Assembly: GCA_003142855.1 (NCBI GenBank) | Contig: PLNW01000122.1 | Span: forward strand, 23,598 to 87,597 | Reading direction: 5' to 3' | From: Myxococcales bacterium | GTDB taxonomy: Bacteria > Myxococcota_A > Polyangia > Fen-1088 | Length of the DNA stretch: 64,000 nt | Shown: piece after piece, positions 37,856 to 46,759 of the stretch | How positions within the stretch are numbered: the first letter of the stretch is position 1 | How the letters are laid out: every line of letters starts with the position of its first letter | The notes under the pieces: generated by a model | What the model saw: only the letters and a program-made list of their open reading frames with translations | Database searches by the model: none | What the model was told of the DNA's origin: nothing | Made by a program: the position numbers and the translations under genes

Positions 37856-38254
37856 CTACGTCATCGCGCTGACCCCGAGGGCAGACTTTACAGCACGCCC
37901 CAGGTCTTGGACCAGCGCACTCTTGGTCACGAAATCAATTGCCCCTGCCCGCCGTGCCAGCGTTGCGTAGGGGGAATCGGGCAGCGAACTCACGATGATG
38001 ACCGGAAGAAGAGGCTTGACAGCCCGCAGTTCCTTGAGGATCTCGATGCCGCTTCGACCCGGCAGCCGCAGGTCAAGTAGCACCAAGTCGAACGACTGGG
38101 TCCACGCCAAGCTCAGGCCTTCTTCGCCGGACACCGCCGAAACCATCTCCGCTCCGGGCACCGCACCGGCCAGGAGCTCGCCGATGCGCTGGCTGACGGC
38201 AGGGTGATCGTCCACCAGGAGGATTCGTGTGGGCCGTCCGGGGCTGACTACCAT
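37856..38254 (-). CDS. Single-domain response regulator (CheY-like)
   Basis: 132 residues, receiver only. Motifs: ILLVDDHPAVSQRI (acidic pair), LVLLDLRLPGRSGIEIL (phospho-Asp), VIIVSSLPD (Ser/Thr switch), AIDFVTKSA (Lys). All catalytic residues are intact. No output domain. It lies between a NarL-type regulator and the PAS-receiver protein, all leftward, so it may shuttle phosphate in the same pathway. The cognate kinase is not in the window. Confidence 0.9.
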   Translation of the reverse strand: MVVSPGRPTRILLVDDHPAVSQRIGELLAGAVPGAEMVSAVSGEEGLSLAWTQSFDLVLLDLRLPGRSGIEILKELRAVKPLLPVIIVSSLPDSPYATLARRAGAIDFVTKSALVQDLGRAVKSALGVSAMT

Positions 38255-38358
38255 GCCTCCAGTGTCTCATGGCAGCCGCGTCGCCACTGCCAGGGGATGT
38301 CCGATTCGTCTGTCGGCCAATGTCCTACAAGCGCGCCACGAAAAACCGACGCACGTGT

Positions 38359-38991
38359 CTAGTCGACCAAACCTTCGTGCAGAGCGTACTGAATCAGCTC
38401 GGCGTTGGAATGCATCTGCATCTTCCCCAGCAGACGCGTGCGATAGGTGCTGATGGTCTTCTCACTCAGCGCCAGCCCTGCGCTGATTTCTTTCACCGTC
38501 TTGCCTGTTGCGATGCCGCGCATGACTTCAAGCTCACGATCCGAAAGCCGCTCATGGGCGGGCCGTGACGAGCCATGGCTCAGGCTCTTGGCCAACGCTT
38601 CGGCCAGCCGCGCGCTGACGTGAGTGCCGCCCATCAGCACCTTGCGTACCGCCCCTGCCAGTTCCTCGGCCGCGCCCTCCTTGTTCACGTACCCGGCCGC
38701 CCCCGCGCGCAGCGCGCGCAAAGCATAGTGCTCCTCGGGGTGCATGCTCAGCACCAAGACCGGCACCGTGGGACGGAGACGTTTCATGTCTCGGAGTGCG
38801 TCGACGCCTCCACGCCCAGGCAGAGAAATGTCGAGCACCACCACGTCCCAGGCTTCCTTCTGCAGCTTCTCCAGGGCTTCGCTGGGCTTACACGCCTCGC
38901 CGAACTCCACCTTTCCCAGCGCCTCGGTAAGAATATCCCGCACGCCTCGCCGAACTACCGCATGGTCATCCACCAACAGTACCCTTGTCAT
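38359..38991 (-). CDS. NarL/FixJ-type response regulator
   Basis: 210 residues. Receiver ~3-118 (VLLVDDHAVVRRGVRDIL, VVVLDISLPGRGGVDAL, VLVLSMHPEEHYA, AAGYVNKEGA) and C-terminal LuxR-type HTH ~145-205 (LSDRELEVMRGIATGKTVKE, LSEKTISTYRTRLLGKMQM). It is a DNA-binding regulator activated by phosphorylation. First of three leftward receiver genes; no histidine kinase is next to it. Confidence 0.94.
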   Translation of the reverse strand: MTRVLLVDDHAVVRRGVRDILTEALGKVEFGEACKPSEALEKLQKEAWDVVVLDISLPGRGGVDALRDMKRLRPTVPVLVLSMHPEEHYALRALRAGAAGYVNKEGAAEELAGAVRKVLMGGTHVSARLAEALAKSLSHGSSRPAHERLSDRELEVMRGIATGKTVKEISAGLALSEKTISTYRTRLLGKMQMHSNAELIQYALHEGLVD

Positions 38992-39162
38992 CGCTCATAT
39001 CCTCGACAGCCAGGACCGAAATCTGAAGGCACGACGTCCCCTCGCGGCATACGCCGCAACCATCCACCGAAGCCGGTCAGGCGTGACGCCTCGTTCTTCT
39101 GCCTATCCCCCGCCACGCCTTCTATTATGCGTAAACCACGCTGGTTTCAAGTCAGAAACCGC

Positions 39163-39185
39163 GGCCAGGGCCTTCGGCCCTGGCC
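39163..39185 (-). terminator. Strong hairpin after the cysteine-rich lipoprotein gene
   Basis: GGCCAGGGCC-TTC-GGCCCTGGCC is a perfect 10-bp stem with a three-base loop, 24 bases past the stop of the leftward lipoprotein gene. The minus strand continues GCGGTTTCTG, a poor U-tract, so termination is likely but unproven. The rest of 38992-39208 holds no gene. Confidence 0.6.
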
Positions 39186-39208
39186 AGCGCAATGGTACCA
39201 GTGATCCG

Positions 39209-42016
39209 TTAGATGATGATGACCGGAACCTTGCAGTCCAAGGTGCATTTCATGTGCCCCCCACCCTTGTCAGTCTGGACGGCGGATGGGTTCCCGTTGG
39301 CGTCATAGTAGACGCCGTTAACGTCGCCACCAAGATCGCATTGCTCGCCTCGATCGCTGTCGATGATCTTGTCGCCGCAGTAGTGTGGGTTCTTGCATCC
39401 GAACGTGCATCCTCCCGCCCCTGTAACCGAGCCATTCTTGCTGCCTTGGTCGCAGTTCTCTGGACCGTCCGGTGGGCCTTGCGTGACGTTGTCCCCGCAG
39501 AAGGGTCCCCACTTGCAGCTCGTCGTGCAACCGCCGTACAGGGTGTCGTTGTTCTTCGCCGGGCAGCCCGTTGGGAGTGCCACGCTTGGATCGTTGGGAT
39601 CGCCGCAGTCACATTCCTCGCCGCCTGTCACCATCCCGTCGCCGCAGTGAGGAATGCAGTCCGACGTCTTGGTGTTGAAGCCATTGAGCGTGAGCTGGAA
39701 GTTCGACTCGGGCGGGTGCCGGTCGCAGCCGAAGATCGCAATCTCGTAGACCTTCCCATCCTCGAGGTTAAGGTTGACATTTCGGGTGCGGTAGTCATCC
39801 GGTGAAATGGGAGCTGGCGCCCCGGCGGGTGAGCATCCCGCTGCTACGTACCCGAGCTGGGTTGTCGTGATGTTTCCAGTTGCGTCAAGACAGCCACCTT
39901 CTGAAATCGTCGCCTGCGTTGCACCTGGGGCACCCGTGACAGAGACCTTGCCTGGCAACTGCTGGTGAACACCGCCCAGATCGAGAACCAGGATGCCGTT
40001 GATGTAGACGAAGAGATCGTCGTCGCCGAAGAACTGCAAGGAGATGCCAGTCGTCTGGCTGTACACGAAGAAGTAGCGCGTCTCATCACAGAAGTAGCTG
40101 TCATGCTTGACGCCGGGAGTATTTGAAACCCAGCACCCAGCGCTCAGCGGATTCTGGTTTGGGCAATCCGCCTGGACGATGCGGGGTGGGAAGAAATACT
40201 GGTCGCCTTGGCAGGTGGCCCAGATGGGAGTTCCATTGCCATGGTTCCAGTAGGGCCATAGGTCACACAGCGTGACCATGGTGGGATTCAGCGTGTCCAG
40301 GGGATAGAAGCCGTTGTCCGCGCCCGCGAGGTGCGTCTTGCTGGCGTACTGGTAGATGTTCGTCCCGATGGATTTCATCTCGAGAACCGAGGGGAACGTC
40401 TTGTTCACGGTGGCGTCGTCGGTGAACCACTGCTTGAAGCTGGCCGCGTTCTTCACGATCGGCACCACGCCGTTGAAAATGGGGCCACCGGGGGTGCTCG
40501 CTGTGTATCCCTTCAATATGCCGGTGACTTGGCCTGATGGGTTGGTGAAGCTGATGGCTGTGCCGGCAGTGCCGCCACGGTAGCCAGCAGCCCCGTCGGA
40601 AAGTGGACTGTCGTTGCCAGCCTGGGTGTAGGTGCTGGGAATGTGTGCGCCCGAATTGCCGATGTTCCAATCGCTGAACTGGCAGGCACACTGGTTGTTG
40701 GCGCGACTCGAATTGTATTGAGGTTTGCCGTACGACAGCTTCGCGGAGGCAATGTCCCAGCAACGCGCAGTCGAATCGTTGCCCTTGGCCGGCCCGCCTG
40801 AGTTGGGGACACAGATGGTCGTGGGCGCGGTGGAGCCAGCCGCCTTTGTGCCCAGGAAGAAGAAGTCGGGGTGGCCACCACTGGCGACGTTCTCGGGCTG
40901 GAAATCGCGGTAGATGACGGGGAGTTCAAGGCACTGGCTGGTCTGATCGGTTGAACAAGGAGAGGAATCGACGTGCGTGGTGGGGGTACACACGAAACCA
41001 GTCTCTGTCGTGCATTTGCTCGAGCAGCCATCACCGTCCAACTGATTGCCATCATCGCAGGCTTCGTTTGGATCGATATTCCCGTCTCCGCATGCGGTCG
41101 CGCACGCCTGGGTGTTGCCCGAGCTGTCAAGACAACTCGGTTCCTTGGTGCATGTCTTCGAGCAGCCCGGATTGTTGGGATCTCCATAGAACAGGCCGTT
41201 CTGGCCCCGACAGCCGGTTGGCAGCTTGGTCGGATCGTTGCCACAGTCGCACTGCTCGCCCGTCTCTTTGATTCCGTTTCCACATTGCGCCACTTTGCAA
41301 GGCTGGCCGGGGGTGGGGCAGTCGGCGCCGGGCTCTCTCTGGCAAGTGGTCGAGCAGCCGTCATTGCTAGCGGTATTTCCGTCATCGCAGTTCTCGCCGC
41401 CTTCCAGCTTGCCATCACCGCAAATCGGGGTGCACGGCTTGCCTGGCACGCGACACTGCCACCCGGGATCGATGGTGTGGCAGTCTGCCGAGCAGCCGTC
41501 GACAGTGCCATCGGGTGAGCCAAGGGTATTGCCGTCGTCACAAGTCTCGTCGGAAGTCAGCACGCCGTTGCCACACTTCCTTTGATCGACGCAAGGCTGA
41601 TTGGGCTCCGGACAAATGAAGTTGGCTTCGACCAAGCATTGGGCATTGCATCCGGTATCAATGGGATGGTTGGGATCGAGTTTCGCGGCAGGAAGGACGC
41701 CGTCGTCGCAGTCCTCGCCCTCGTCCAATTTACCGTCGCCGCAGGTCTTGGACGGGGTGAAGGTGCTCTGAGTCGCTCCACCGCCGCCGGTACTGCCACC
41801 GGTGGGAGTACAAACAATGCAGGCCGCACTGCCGGCGTTGGGACCACCCCCACCACCGTTGCCTCCGTTGCCTTGCCCGCCATTATTCTGGCCGGACACC
41901 GTGGCGCTGGTACAGCTCGCTCCCGCGAGCAGAACAACCGCGCCCGCCAAGACTAGGGCGCTATGGCTCTTGAGAACGCAGGTACCGATACGGGCGAAAA
42001 TCGTACTTGTTGACAT
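39209..42016 (-). CDS. Large cysteine-rich lipoprotein with fibro-slime domain
   Basis: 935 residues from the ATG at 42016, which opens a lipoprotein signal (VLAGAVVLLAGASC). A Gly/Asn-rich spacer follows. Then come at least five repeats of the DUF4215 'myxococcus cysteine-rich' type (CGDGKLDEGEDCDDG, CGDGKLEGGENCDDGN, ACGDGNIDPNEACDDGN..DGDGCS) to ~350, a central fibro-slime/PA14-like region (DETRYFFVYSQTTGISLQFF, GDDDLFVYINGILVLDLGG), and three more cysteine repeats at the C-terminus. It is probably displayed on the outer surface; adhesion or matrix binding is inferred. A terminator-like hairpin follows. Confidence 0.85.
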   Translation of the reverse strand: MSTSTIFARIGTCVLKSHSALVLAGAVVLLAGASCTSATVSGQNNGGQGNGGNGGGGGPNAGSAACIVCTPTGGSTGGGGATQSTFTPSKTCGDGKLDEGEDCDDGVLPAAKLDPNHPIDTGCNAQCLVEANFICPEPNQPCVDQRKCGNGVLTSDETCDDGNTLGSPDGTVDGCSADCHTIDPGWQCRVPGKPCTPICGDGKLEGGENCDDGNTASNDGCSTTCQREPGADCPTPGQPCKVAQCGNGIKETGEQCDCGNDPTKLPTGCRGQNGLFYGDPNNPGCSKTCTKEPSCLDSSGNTQACATACGDGNIDPNEACDDGNQLDGDGCSSKCTTETGFVCTPTTHVDSSPCSTDQTSQCLELPVIYRDFQPENVASGGHPDFFFLGTKAAGSTAPTTICVPNSGGPAKGNDSTARCWDIASAKLSYGKPQYNSSRANNQCACQFSDWNIGNSGAHIPSTYTQAGNDSPLSDGAAGYRGGTAGTAISFTNPSGQVTGILKGYTASTPGGPIFNGVVPIVKNAASFKQWFTDDATVNKTFPSVLEMKSIGTNIYQYASKTHLAGADNGFYPLDTLNPTMVTLCDLWPYWNHGNGTPIWATCQGDQYFFPPRIVQADCPNQNPLSAGCWVSNTPGVKHDSYFCDETRYFFVYSQTTGISLQFFGDDDLFVYINGILVLDLGGVHQQLPGKVSVTGAPGATQATISEGGCLDATGNITTTQLGYVAAGCSPAGAPAPISPDDYRTRNVNLNLEDGKVYEIAIFGCDRHPPESNFQLTLNGFNTKTSDCIPHCGDGMVTGGEECDCGDPNDPSVALPTGCPAKNNDTLYGGCTTSCKWGPFCGDNVTQGPPDGPENCDQGSKNGSVTGAGGCTFGCKNPHYCGDKIIDSDRGEQCDLGGDVNGVYYDANGNPSAVQTDKGGGHMKCTLDCKVPVIII

Positions 42017-42614
42017 TGGACGCGCCTCATCTGGGGGTGGGTGCAAAAACTCGATGAGCCTACCAACCCATGACCAATATAACAACTGCACCACCTGACC
42101 TGAGAAACGAAAATTCCCTGCTGGTGCCGTCGGTTGCGAACCCTGGCGGTGTCGTTGCATGTCGTCCTTGCGCCTACCTGTATGACAGGTCGTCCTGCGC
42201 AAGACTACAAACGTCCTCACCACGGTGCGCAAGTGTGCCGCTGACACTCCAAATCGCAGCCTTGCGACCGCAGGTTGCGGGTGGAGAAACGTCGCACGGC
42301 TGATATGGGAACCCTGGAAGGGTTCGCTCCGCCCTTCGGCCCCCCACCCGCAACCTCCGCCCCGCTCGCTTTGCTCGGCCTCGCCATCCCTCCCGCGATG
42401 GGGCGCCGCCGGCGAGGGCGCGCGCGAAGCGCGCGGGGCGGGCAGGGTGGGCTGTCGTCCCGAAGTCCCTCAGGGGCAAAGCCGGTCGGCTCCCCACGCG
42501 GCCCAGGCCGCGTTTTGACAGGGAAATATGATATGAATGCGCTCCGGTTGGCCCGGCGGTCCTCAGGCTTCCTGCGGCATCGCGCCCCGCCTCACCCCTG
42601 ACTGGATGGATGAC
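42017..42614. other. Divergent intergenic region with a complex dyad and a dispersed repeat
   Basis: No gene is supported. An AT-richer stretch (TTATATTGG on the minus strand, near 42078) may be the lipoprotein promoter. At 42167-42203 nested inverted repeats occur: CTTGCGC..GCGCAAG around ACCTGT-ATG-ACAGGT (42176-42190), a possible operator. The dispersed element fills 42305-42500, leaving about 110 bases before trpB. Confidence 0.6.
42305..42500 (-). repeat. Dispersed repeat element, copy upstream of trpB
   Basis: Reads ATGGGAACCCTGGAAGGGTT... at the left and ...GGCTCCCCACGCG at the right, the inverse of the copies at 54791 and 56322. Shared internal blocks: CGCTCGCTTTGCTCGGCCTCGC, GCGCGCGAAGCGCGCGGGGC, GCAGGGTGGGCTG, CCCGAAGTCCC. 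Confidence 0.88.
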
Positions 42615-44006
42615 ATGCAAAATGTGAAGATCCTTCTCGACGAAAGCGAGATCCCGCGGCAGTGGTACAACCTGGCCGCCGACCTTCCTACGCCGATGCT
42701 CCCGCCGCTCGGCCCGGACGGAAAACCTGTCAGCCCGGACATGCTGGCGCCGGTCTTCCCCATGAACCTCATCGAGCAGGAGGTCAGTACCAAGCGGTGG
42801 ATCGACATTCCCTCAGAGATTCTCGACATCCTCTACCGCTGGCGACCGGCGCCGCTTCGACGCGCAGTGTACCTTGAGAAGTACCTGAAGACGCCGGCGC
42901 GTATCTATTACAAGGACGAGAGCGTCAGCCCGGCAGGAAGCCACAAGCCCAACACGGCGGTGCCCCAGGCTTGGTACAATAAGCAATTCGGAATCAAGCG
43001 GCTGACCACCGAGACTGGCGCCGGGCAGTGGGGCAGCGCACTTGCCTTTGCGTGCAGCCTCATTGGCTTGGAGTGCAAGGTCTTCATGGTGCGCATCAGC
43101 TTCGAGCAGAAGCCATTCCGCAAGCTGATGATGCAGGTATGGGGCGCAAACTGCATTGCCAGCCCCAGCAATCTCACCAACGCCGGTCGGACCATCCTGG
43201 CCAGCATGCCTGACACGCCCGGCAGCCTGGGGATCGCCATCAGCGAGGCCATCGAGGCTGCGGTGACCGACAGCACGGGCGAGACCCGCTACTCGCTCGG
43301 CAGCGTGCTCAACCACGTGCTTCTACACCAAACCATTATCGGTCTGGAGGCCAAGGCCCAGCTCAAGAAGGCGGGGGAGAAGTTGCCCGACATCATCATC
43401 GGCTGCGCAGGCGGCGGCAGCAATTTCGCCGGCCTGGCCTTCCCCTTCGCGCAAGACATGATCAACGGCGCGCAGATGACCATCATCCCGGTCGAGCCTA
43501 CGGCCTGCCCCAAGATGACCAGGGGCCAGTTCGTGTACGACCACGGCGACGTGGCGTGCATGACGCCGCTTCTGCCCATGCACTCGCTCGGGCACACGTT
43601 CATTCCCAAGCCCATCCATGCGGGCGGGCTGCGCTATCACGGCATGGCGCCTCTCGTGTGCCAGGGCATTGTGGAAGGTCTGTTCAAGCCCCGCGCCGTC
43701 GCCCAGCTCAAGTGCTACGAGTCAGCAATGATCTGGGCCAAGACCGAGGGCACCATCTGCGCGCCCGAGACCAGCCACGCCATTGCCGCCGTGATCGACG
43801 AAGCCAACAAGTGCCGCGAGAGCGGTGAGCAAAAAGTCATCCTCTTCAACTACAGCGGCCACGGACTGATGGATCTGGCTGGCTACGACGCGTACTTGTC
43901 AGGCAAACTCACCGACTACGTGCTGCCCGACGACGAAGTCCAGAAGAATCTGCAGGCTTTGAAGGGCATGCCAAAAGCCGAGGCACGCAAGTCGGGCCGC
44001 TGGTAG
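42615..44006 (+). CDS. trpB: Tryptophan synthase beta chain, TrpB2 type
   Basis: 463 residues from the ATG at 42615; an ATG three codons earlier is possible. The N-terminus ([19 protein letters not shown]) and length are those of the TrpB2/TrpEb-2 branch, longer than standard TrpB. The PLP lysine lies in [19 protein letters not shown] and [13 protein letters not shown] (phosphate-binding) follow. It joins indole and serine to make tryptophan. No trpA or other trp gene adjoins, as is usual for TrpB2, which may salvage indole. Confidence 0.93.
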   Translation: MQNVKILLDESEIPRQWYNLAADLPTPMLPPLGPDGKPVSPDMLAPVFPMNLIEQEVSTKRWIDIPSEILDILYRWRPAPLRRAVYLEKYLKTPARIYYKDESVSPAGSHKPNTAVPQAWYNKQFGIKRLTTETGAGQWGSALAFACSLIGLECKVFMVRISFEQKPFRKLMMQVWGANCIASPSNLTNAGRTILASMPDTPGSLGIAISEAIEAAVTDSTGETRYSLGSVLNHVLLHQTIIGLEAKAQLKKAGEKLPDIIIGCAGGGSNFAGLAFPFAQDMINGAQMTIIPVEPTACPKMTRGQFVYDHGDVACMTPLLPMHSLGHTFIPKPIHAGGLRYHGMAPLVCQGIVEGLFKPRAVAQLKCYESAMIWAKTEGTICAPETSHAIAAVIDEANKCRESGEQKVILFNYSGHGLMDLAGYDAYLSGKLTDYVLPDDEVQKNLQALKGMPKAEARKSGRW

Positions 44007-44122
44007 ATTTCCTTTCAGGGCGGCGAGCTGCCTGAGCCGAAAACCCGCCGACGTGCAACTGCTACAATAGAAGTTTGCCCATCTCACGTGGGCTGTCCGC
44101 CGCCGAACAAGGAGATCGATAG

Positions 44123-45571
44123 ATGCACCACCGAAGCTCGCGTATATGCCTGTGGAAGACGTTGCTTTGTCTGGCCGCCGCGGGATGTGCGCCTTCCAAG
44201 AGTGGTGGCGAATTAACAGGCGGCAATCCCGCTGCCGGCACAACCGCTGTGGCAGGAAACACGAGTGGCGGCGGTTCACAGGGAATCGCTGGCGCATCCG
44301 GCGGCGAAAGCGCTCAGAGCAGCAGCGTGGGTGGATCCACACAGCCACCCAGCACCGGTGGATCCACGCAACCACCCAGCACCGGTGGATCGACAAGCCC
44401 AAACACCACCGCATCTAACGGAGGCGGTGGCGCCACAAGCTCATCCACGACCAGCCCCGTCGCAGGATCGCGCGACGCGGGCGTGGCGGGCAGCGGTGGC
44501 TCCGCTTTGGGCGGCTCGAGTGGCAATCGCGACGCCGGGCCGGTAGGGGGCACGGCAGCGGGAGGAAGTGGCGGCAAGGCGTCCAGCGGGAGTGCAAACG
44601 GCGGCAGTGCGACCGGCGGAAAGTCGACCGGCGGAAGCTCGACCGGTGGGAGCGCGACCGGCGGAAGCACCGGCACGCCACCCGCGGGCAAGGTCTTCAG
44701 CCAGTGCCGATTCCACTTCGGCACGATCGATTCGATGGCGAAGAGCAACACTTCCATGATTTCTCAGTTGGACTTCTTCACACCCGGATGGATGATGGGC
44801 ACCTTCAACCAGGGCTATGTGTGCACCGAATCGGCTCCTGGCGGCGCCCTTGCGGGTCTGGTTCCAGTGGATGTCACCTACATTGCTGCCAACTATGTGA
44901 AGAATCAGAACAAGCTGTGCGACTGCAATGTGAGCAACAGCACCTGCAGTGGCAATCTGTGCAACTACGGCGCGCAGTACATCACACAGGACTGGGCAAC
45001 GATCCTTTCCCAGTACACGAGCAACTCAACGGGTTTCGCGGCCTGTTTGGGCGGACGCCCCATCGTCTTCGAGATGGAGCCGGATTGGTACCAGTACTAC
45101 GCCGGTGGTCAGACCCAGGCTTGGACTCCCAAGCAGGCGGGAGACAACATGTCGGCGCTAGTCGCCGCACTGAAGAGCTCGTTGCCAAACGCGGTCTTCT
45201 CCATGGATATTTCACCGTGGATTCCCAACAACGGCTCGGCCTGGTACACCAATTTCAACATGAGCCTGTTCACCTTCATCAACACCTCGGGTGGGGGCAC
45301 TGCTGCCGACAACACGAAGATCCGGTCCAGCAACGCCATGACCTGGGCCGGTGTGCACGGGGTGGCCGGCAAGCCGATCCTGGCCGATACGGGCTACGGA
45401 GCGAACGGGGGCTCAGCGGGACCTGACGCCGCCTGGGATGTCCCGGCGAACATCAACGCCCGTATCGCGGATGGGGTTGTGTCGATCTCACAGTACAACC
45501 CCAGTAGCAGTTGGGGATCGACGATCTCGAGCATTCGGAGTCAACTGAGCACGCCGTCCGTTTGTCCGTAA
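44123..45571 (+). CDS. Surface lipoprotein with Gly/Ser linker and TIM-barrel-like glycosidase domain
   Basis: 482 residues, AAGGAG 8 bases before the ATG. Lipoprotein signal LLCLAAAGC (Cys ~22). A low-complexity linker to ~190 contains tandem STQPPSTGG and TGGS repeats. The folded domain (~195-480) has RFHFGTIDSMAK, the acidic motif IVFEMEPDWYQYY, MDISPWIPNN and ILADTGYG, reminiscent of TIM-barrel glycoside hydrolases, with four Cys in one loop (LCDCNVSNSTCSGNLC). I do not recognise a specific family; polysaccharide hydrolysis is inferred. Confidence 0.6.
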   Translation: MHHRSSRICLWKTLLCLAAAGCAPSKSGGELTGGNPAAGTTAVAGNTSGGGSQGIAGASGGESAQSSSVGGSTQPPSTGGSTQPPSTGGSTSPNTTASNGGGGATSSSTTSPVAGSRDAGVAGSGGSALGGSSGNRDAGPVGGTAAGGSGGKASSGSANGGSATGGKSTGGSSTGGSATGGSTGTPPAGKVFSQCRFHFGTIDSMAKSNTSMISQLDFFTPGWMMGTFNQGYVCTESAPGGALAGLVPVDVTYIAANYVKNQNKLCDCNVSNSTCSGNLCNYGAQYITQDWATILSQYTSNSTGFAACLGGRPIVFEMEPDWYQYYAGGQTQAWTPKQAGDNMSALVAALKSSLPNAVFSMDISPWIPNNGSAWYTNFNMSLFTFINTSGGGTAADNTKIRSSNAMTWAGVHGVAGKPILADTGYGANGGSAGPDAAWDVPANINARIADGVVSISQYNPSSSWGSTISSIRSQLSTPSVCP

Positions 45572-45660
45572 ACCTCGGCTGGCTTGACGGCCAGTCCCGC
45601 TCTCCTCAATCAGCAACCTGTCGGTTGTCCTCCCGCGAATTCCGTCTATAACCACGGGCC

Positions 45661-46713
45661 ATGGAGACGCCCGCGCAACTTGGTTTTGCCATGCCCGCCG
45701 AATGGGAGCCCCACGAGGCCACCTGGCTGGGCTGGCCGCACTGTCGCAGCGACTGGCCTGGCAAGCTTGGCACCATCGAGTGGGTCTATGGCGAGATCGT
45801 GCGCAAGATCGCGGAAGCCGAGAGAGTGCTCATCATCATCCGCGGGCCGCAAGCCAGGGCACGCCAGGTCCTGGCCCGCGCCCATGCCAACTTGGCCAAT
45901 GTGGAATTCTTTCGCGCCCCGTCGGATCGCGGCTGGGCACGCGACTTTGGGCCCATCTGCGTGCGCAAGCCAGGACCCAAACCCGAGGTCGCCATCGCCA
46001 AGTTCAAGTTCACCGCCTGGGCGAAGTATCGCAACTGGCACAAGGACAACCTCATCGCAGAGCGAATCGCCCAGCAGCGCAAGATGCGGCTCTTTCCGGT
46101 CACGCACAAGGGTCAGCCCGTCGTGCTGGAAGGTGGCGGCATCGACGTGAACGGCTGCGGAACTTTGCTGACCACGGAGGAGTGCTTCCTCGACCAGAAA
46201 ACCCAGTGCCGCAACCCCGGCATGAGCCGCGAGGAATACGACCGCGTCTTTGCCGACACCCTGGGCACGCCCAACGTCATCTGGCTGGGCCACGGGATCG
46301 CCGGCGACGACACCCACGGCCATGTCGACGATCTGTGCCGCTTCGTGAACCCAACCACGATGGTCGTGATCCAGGAGAAGAACGAGCACGACGTGAATTT
46401 CAAGCCCCTGCGCGAGAACTGGGAACGGTTGCAGGACGCGCGCTTACAAGACGGGGCGCGTCCCGAGATGATTGCTCTGCCCATGCCCGCGCCGCTCTTT
46501 CATGGCGACTGGCGCCTGCCGGCCAGCTACGCGAATTTCTACATCGCCAATGCCGCGGTCATCGTGCCCACCTTCAACGATCCCGCGGATCGCATCGCCT
46601 TAGGAATTTTGGGCGAGCTCTTCCGCGACCGCCCCGTGGTGGGCATTCACGCTGTGGATCTGGTGCTCGGCTTCGGCACCTTGCACTGCCTGACCCAGCA
46701 GCACCCGGCGTAG
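45661..46713 (+). CDS. aguA: Agmatine deiminase
   Basis: 350 residues of the guanidino-modifying (PPAD) fold. Motifs: MPAEWEPHEATWLGWPH, DRGWARDFGPICV, VLEGGGIDVNGCGTLLTTEEC, DDTHGHVDDLCRF and the C-terminal catalytic cysteine in FGTLHCLTQQHP. It converts agmatine to N-carbamoylputrescine in polyamine synthesis. No N-carbamoylputrescine amidase gene, its usual partner, is next to it. Confidence 0.93.
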   Translation: METPAQLGFAMPAEWEPHEATWLGWPHCRSDWPGKLGTIEWVYGEIVRKIAEAERVLIIIRGPQARARQVLARAHANLANVEFFRAPSDRGWARDFGPICVRKPGPKPEVAIAKFKFTAWAKYRNWHKDNLIAERIAQQRKMRLFPVTHKGQPVVLEGGGIDVNGCGTLLTTEECFLDQKTQCRNPGMSREEYDRVFADTLGTPNVIWLGHGIAGDDTHGHVDDLCRFVNPTTMVVIQEKNEHDVNFKPLRENWERLQDARLQDGARPEMIALPMPAPLFHGDWRLPASYANFYIANAAVIVPTFNDPADRIALGILGELFRDRPVVGIHAVDLVLGFGTLHCLTQQHPA

Positions 46714-46759
46714 ACTAGGAAGTGGTGTCAGGCGCAAAAGCACGTAGGTTCGTCGGCCC

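Noticed and set aside
42017-42247. Upstream extension of the cysteine-rich lipoprotein ORF
   Set aside because: The lipoprotein signal starts at 42016; the extra 77 residues are basic and featureless.
46714-46759. Missed S4 domain coding region before the TlyA-type fusion
   Set aside because: Only 46 bases separate it from the agmatine deiminase stop, too short for an S4 domain.
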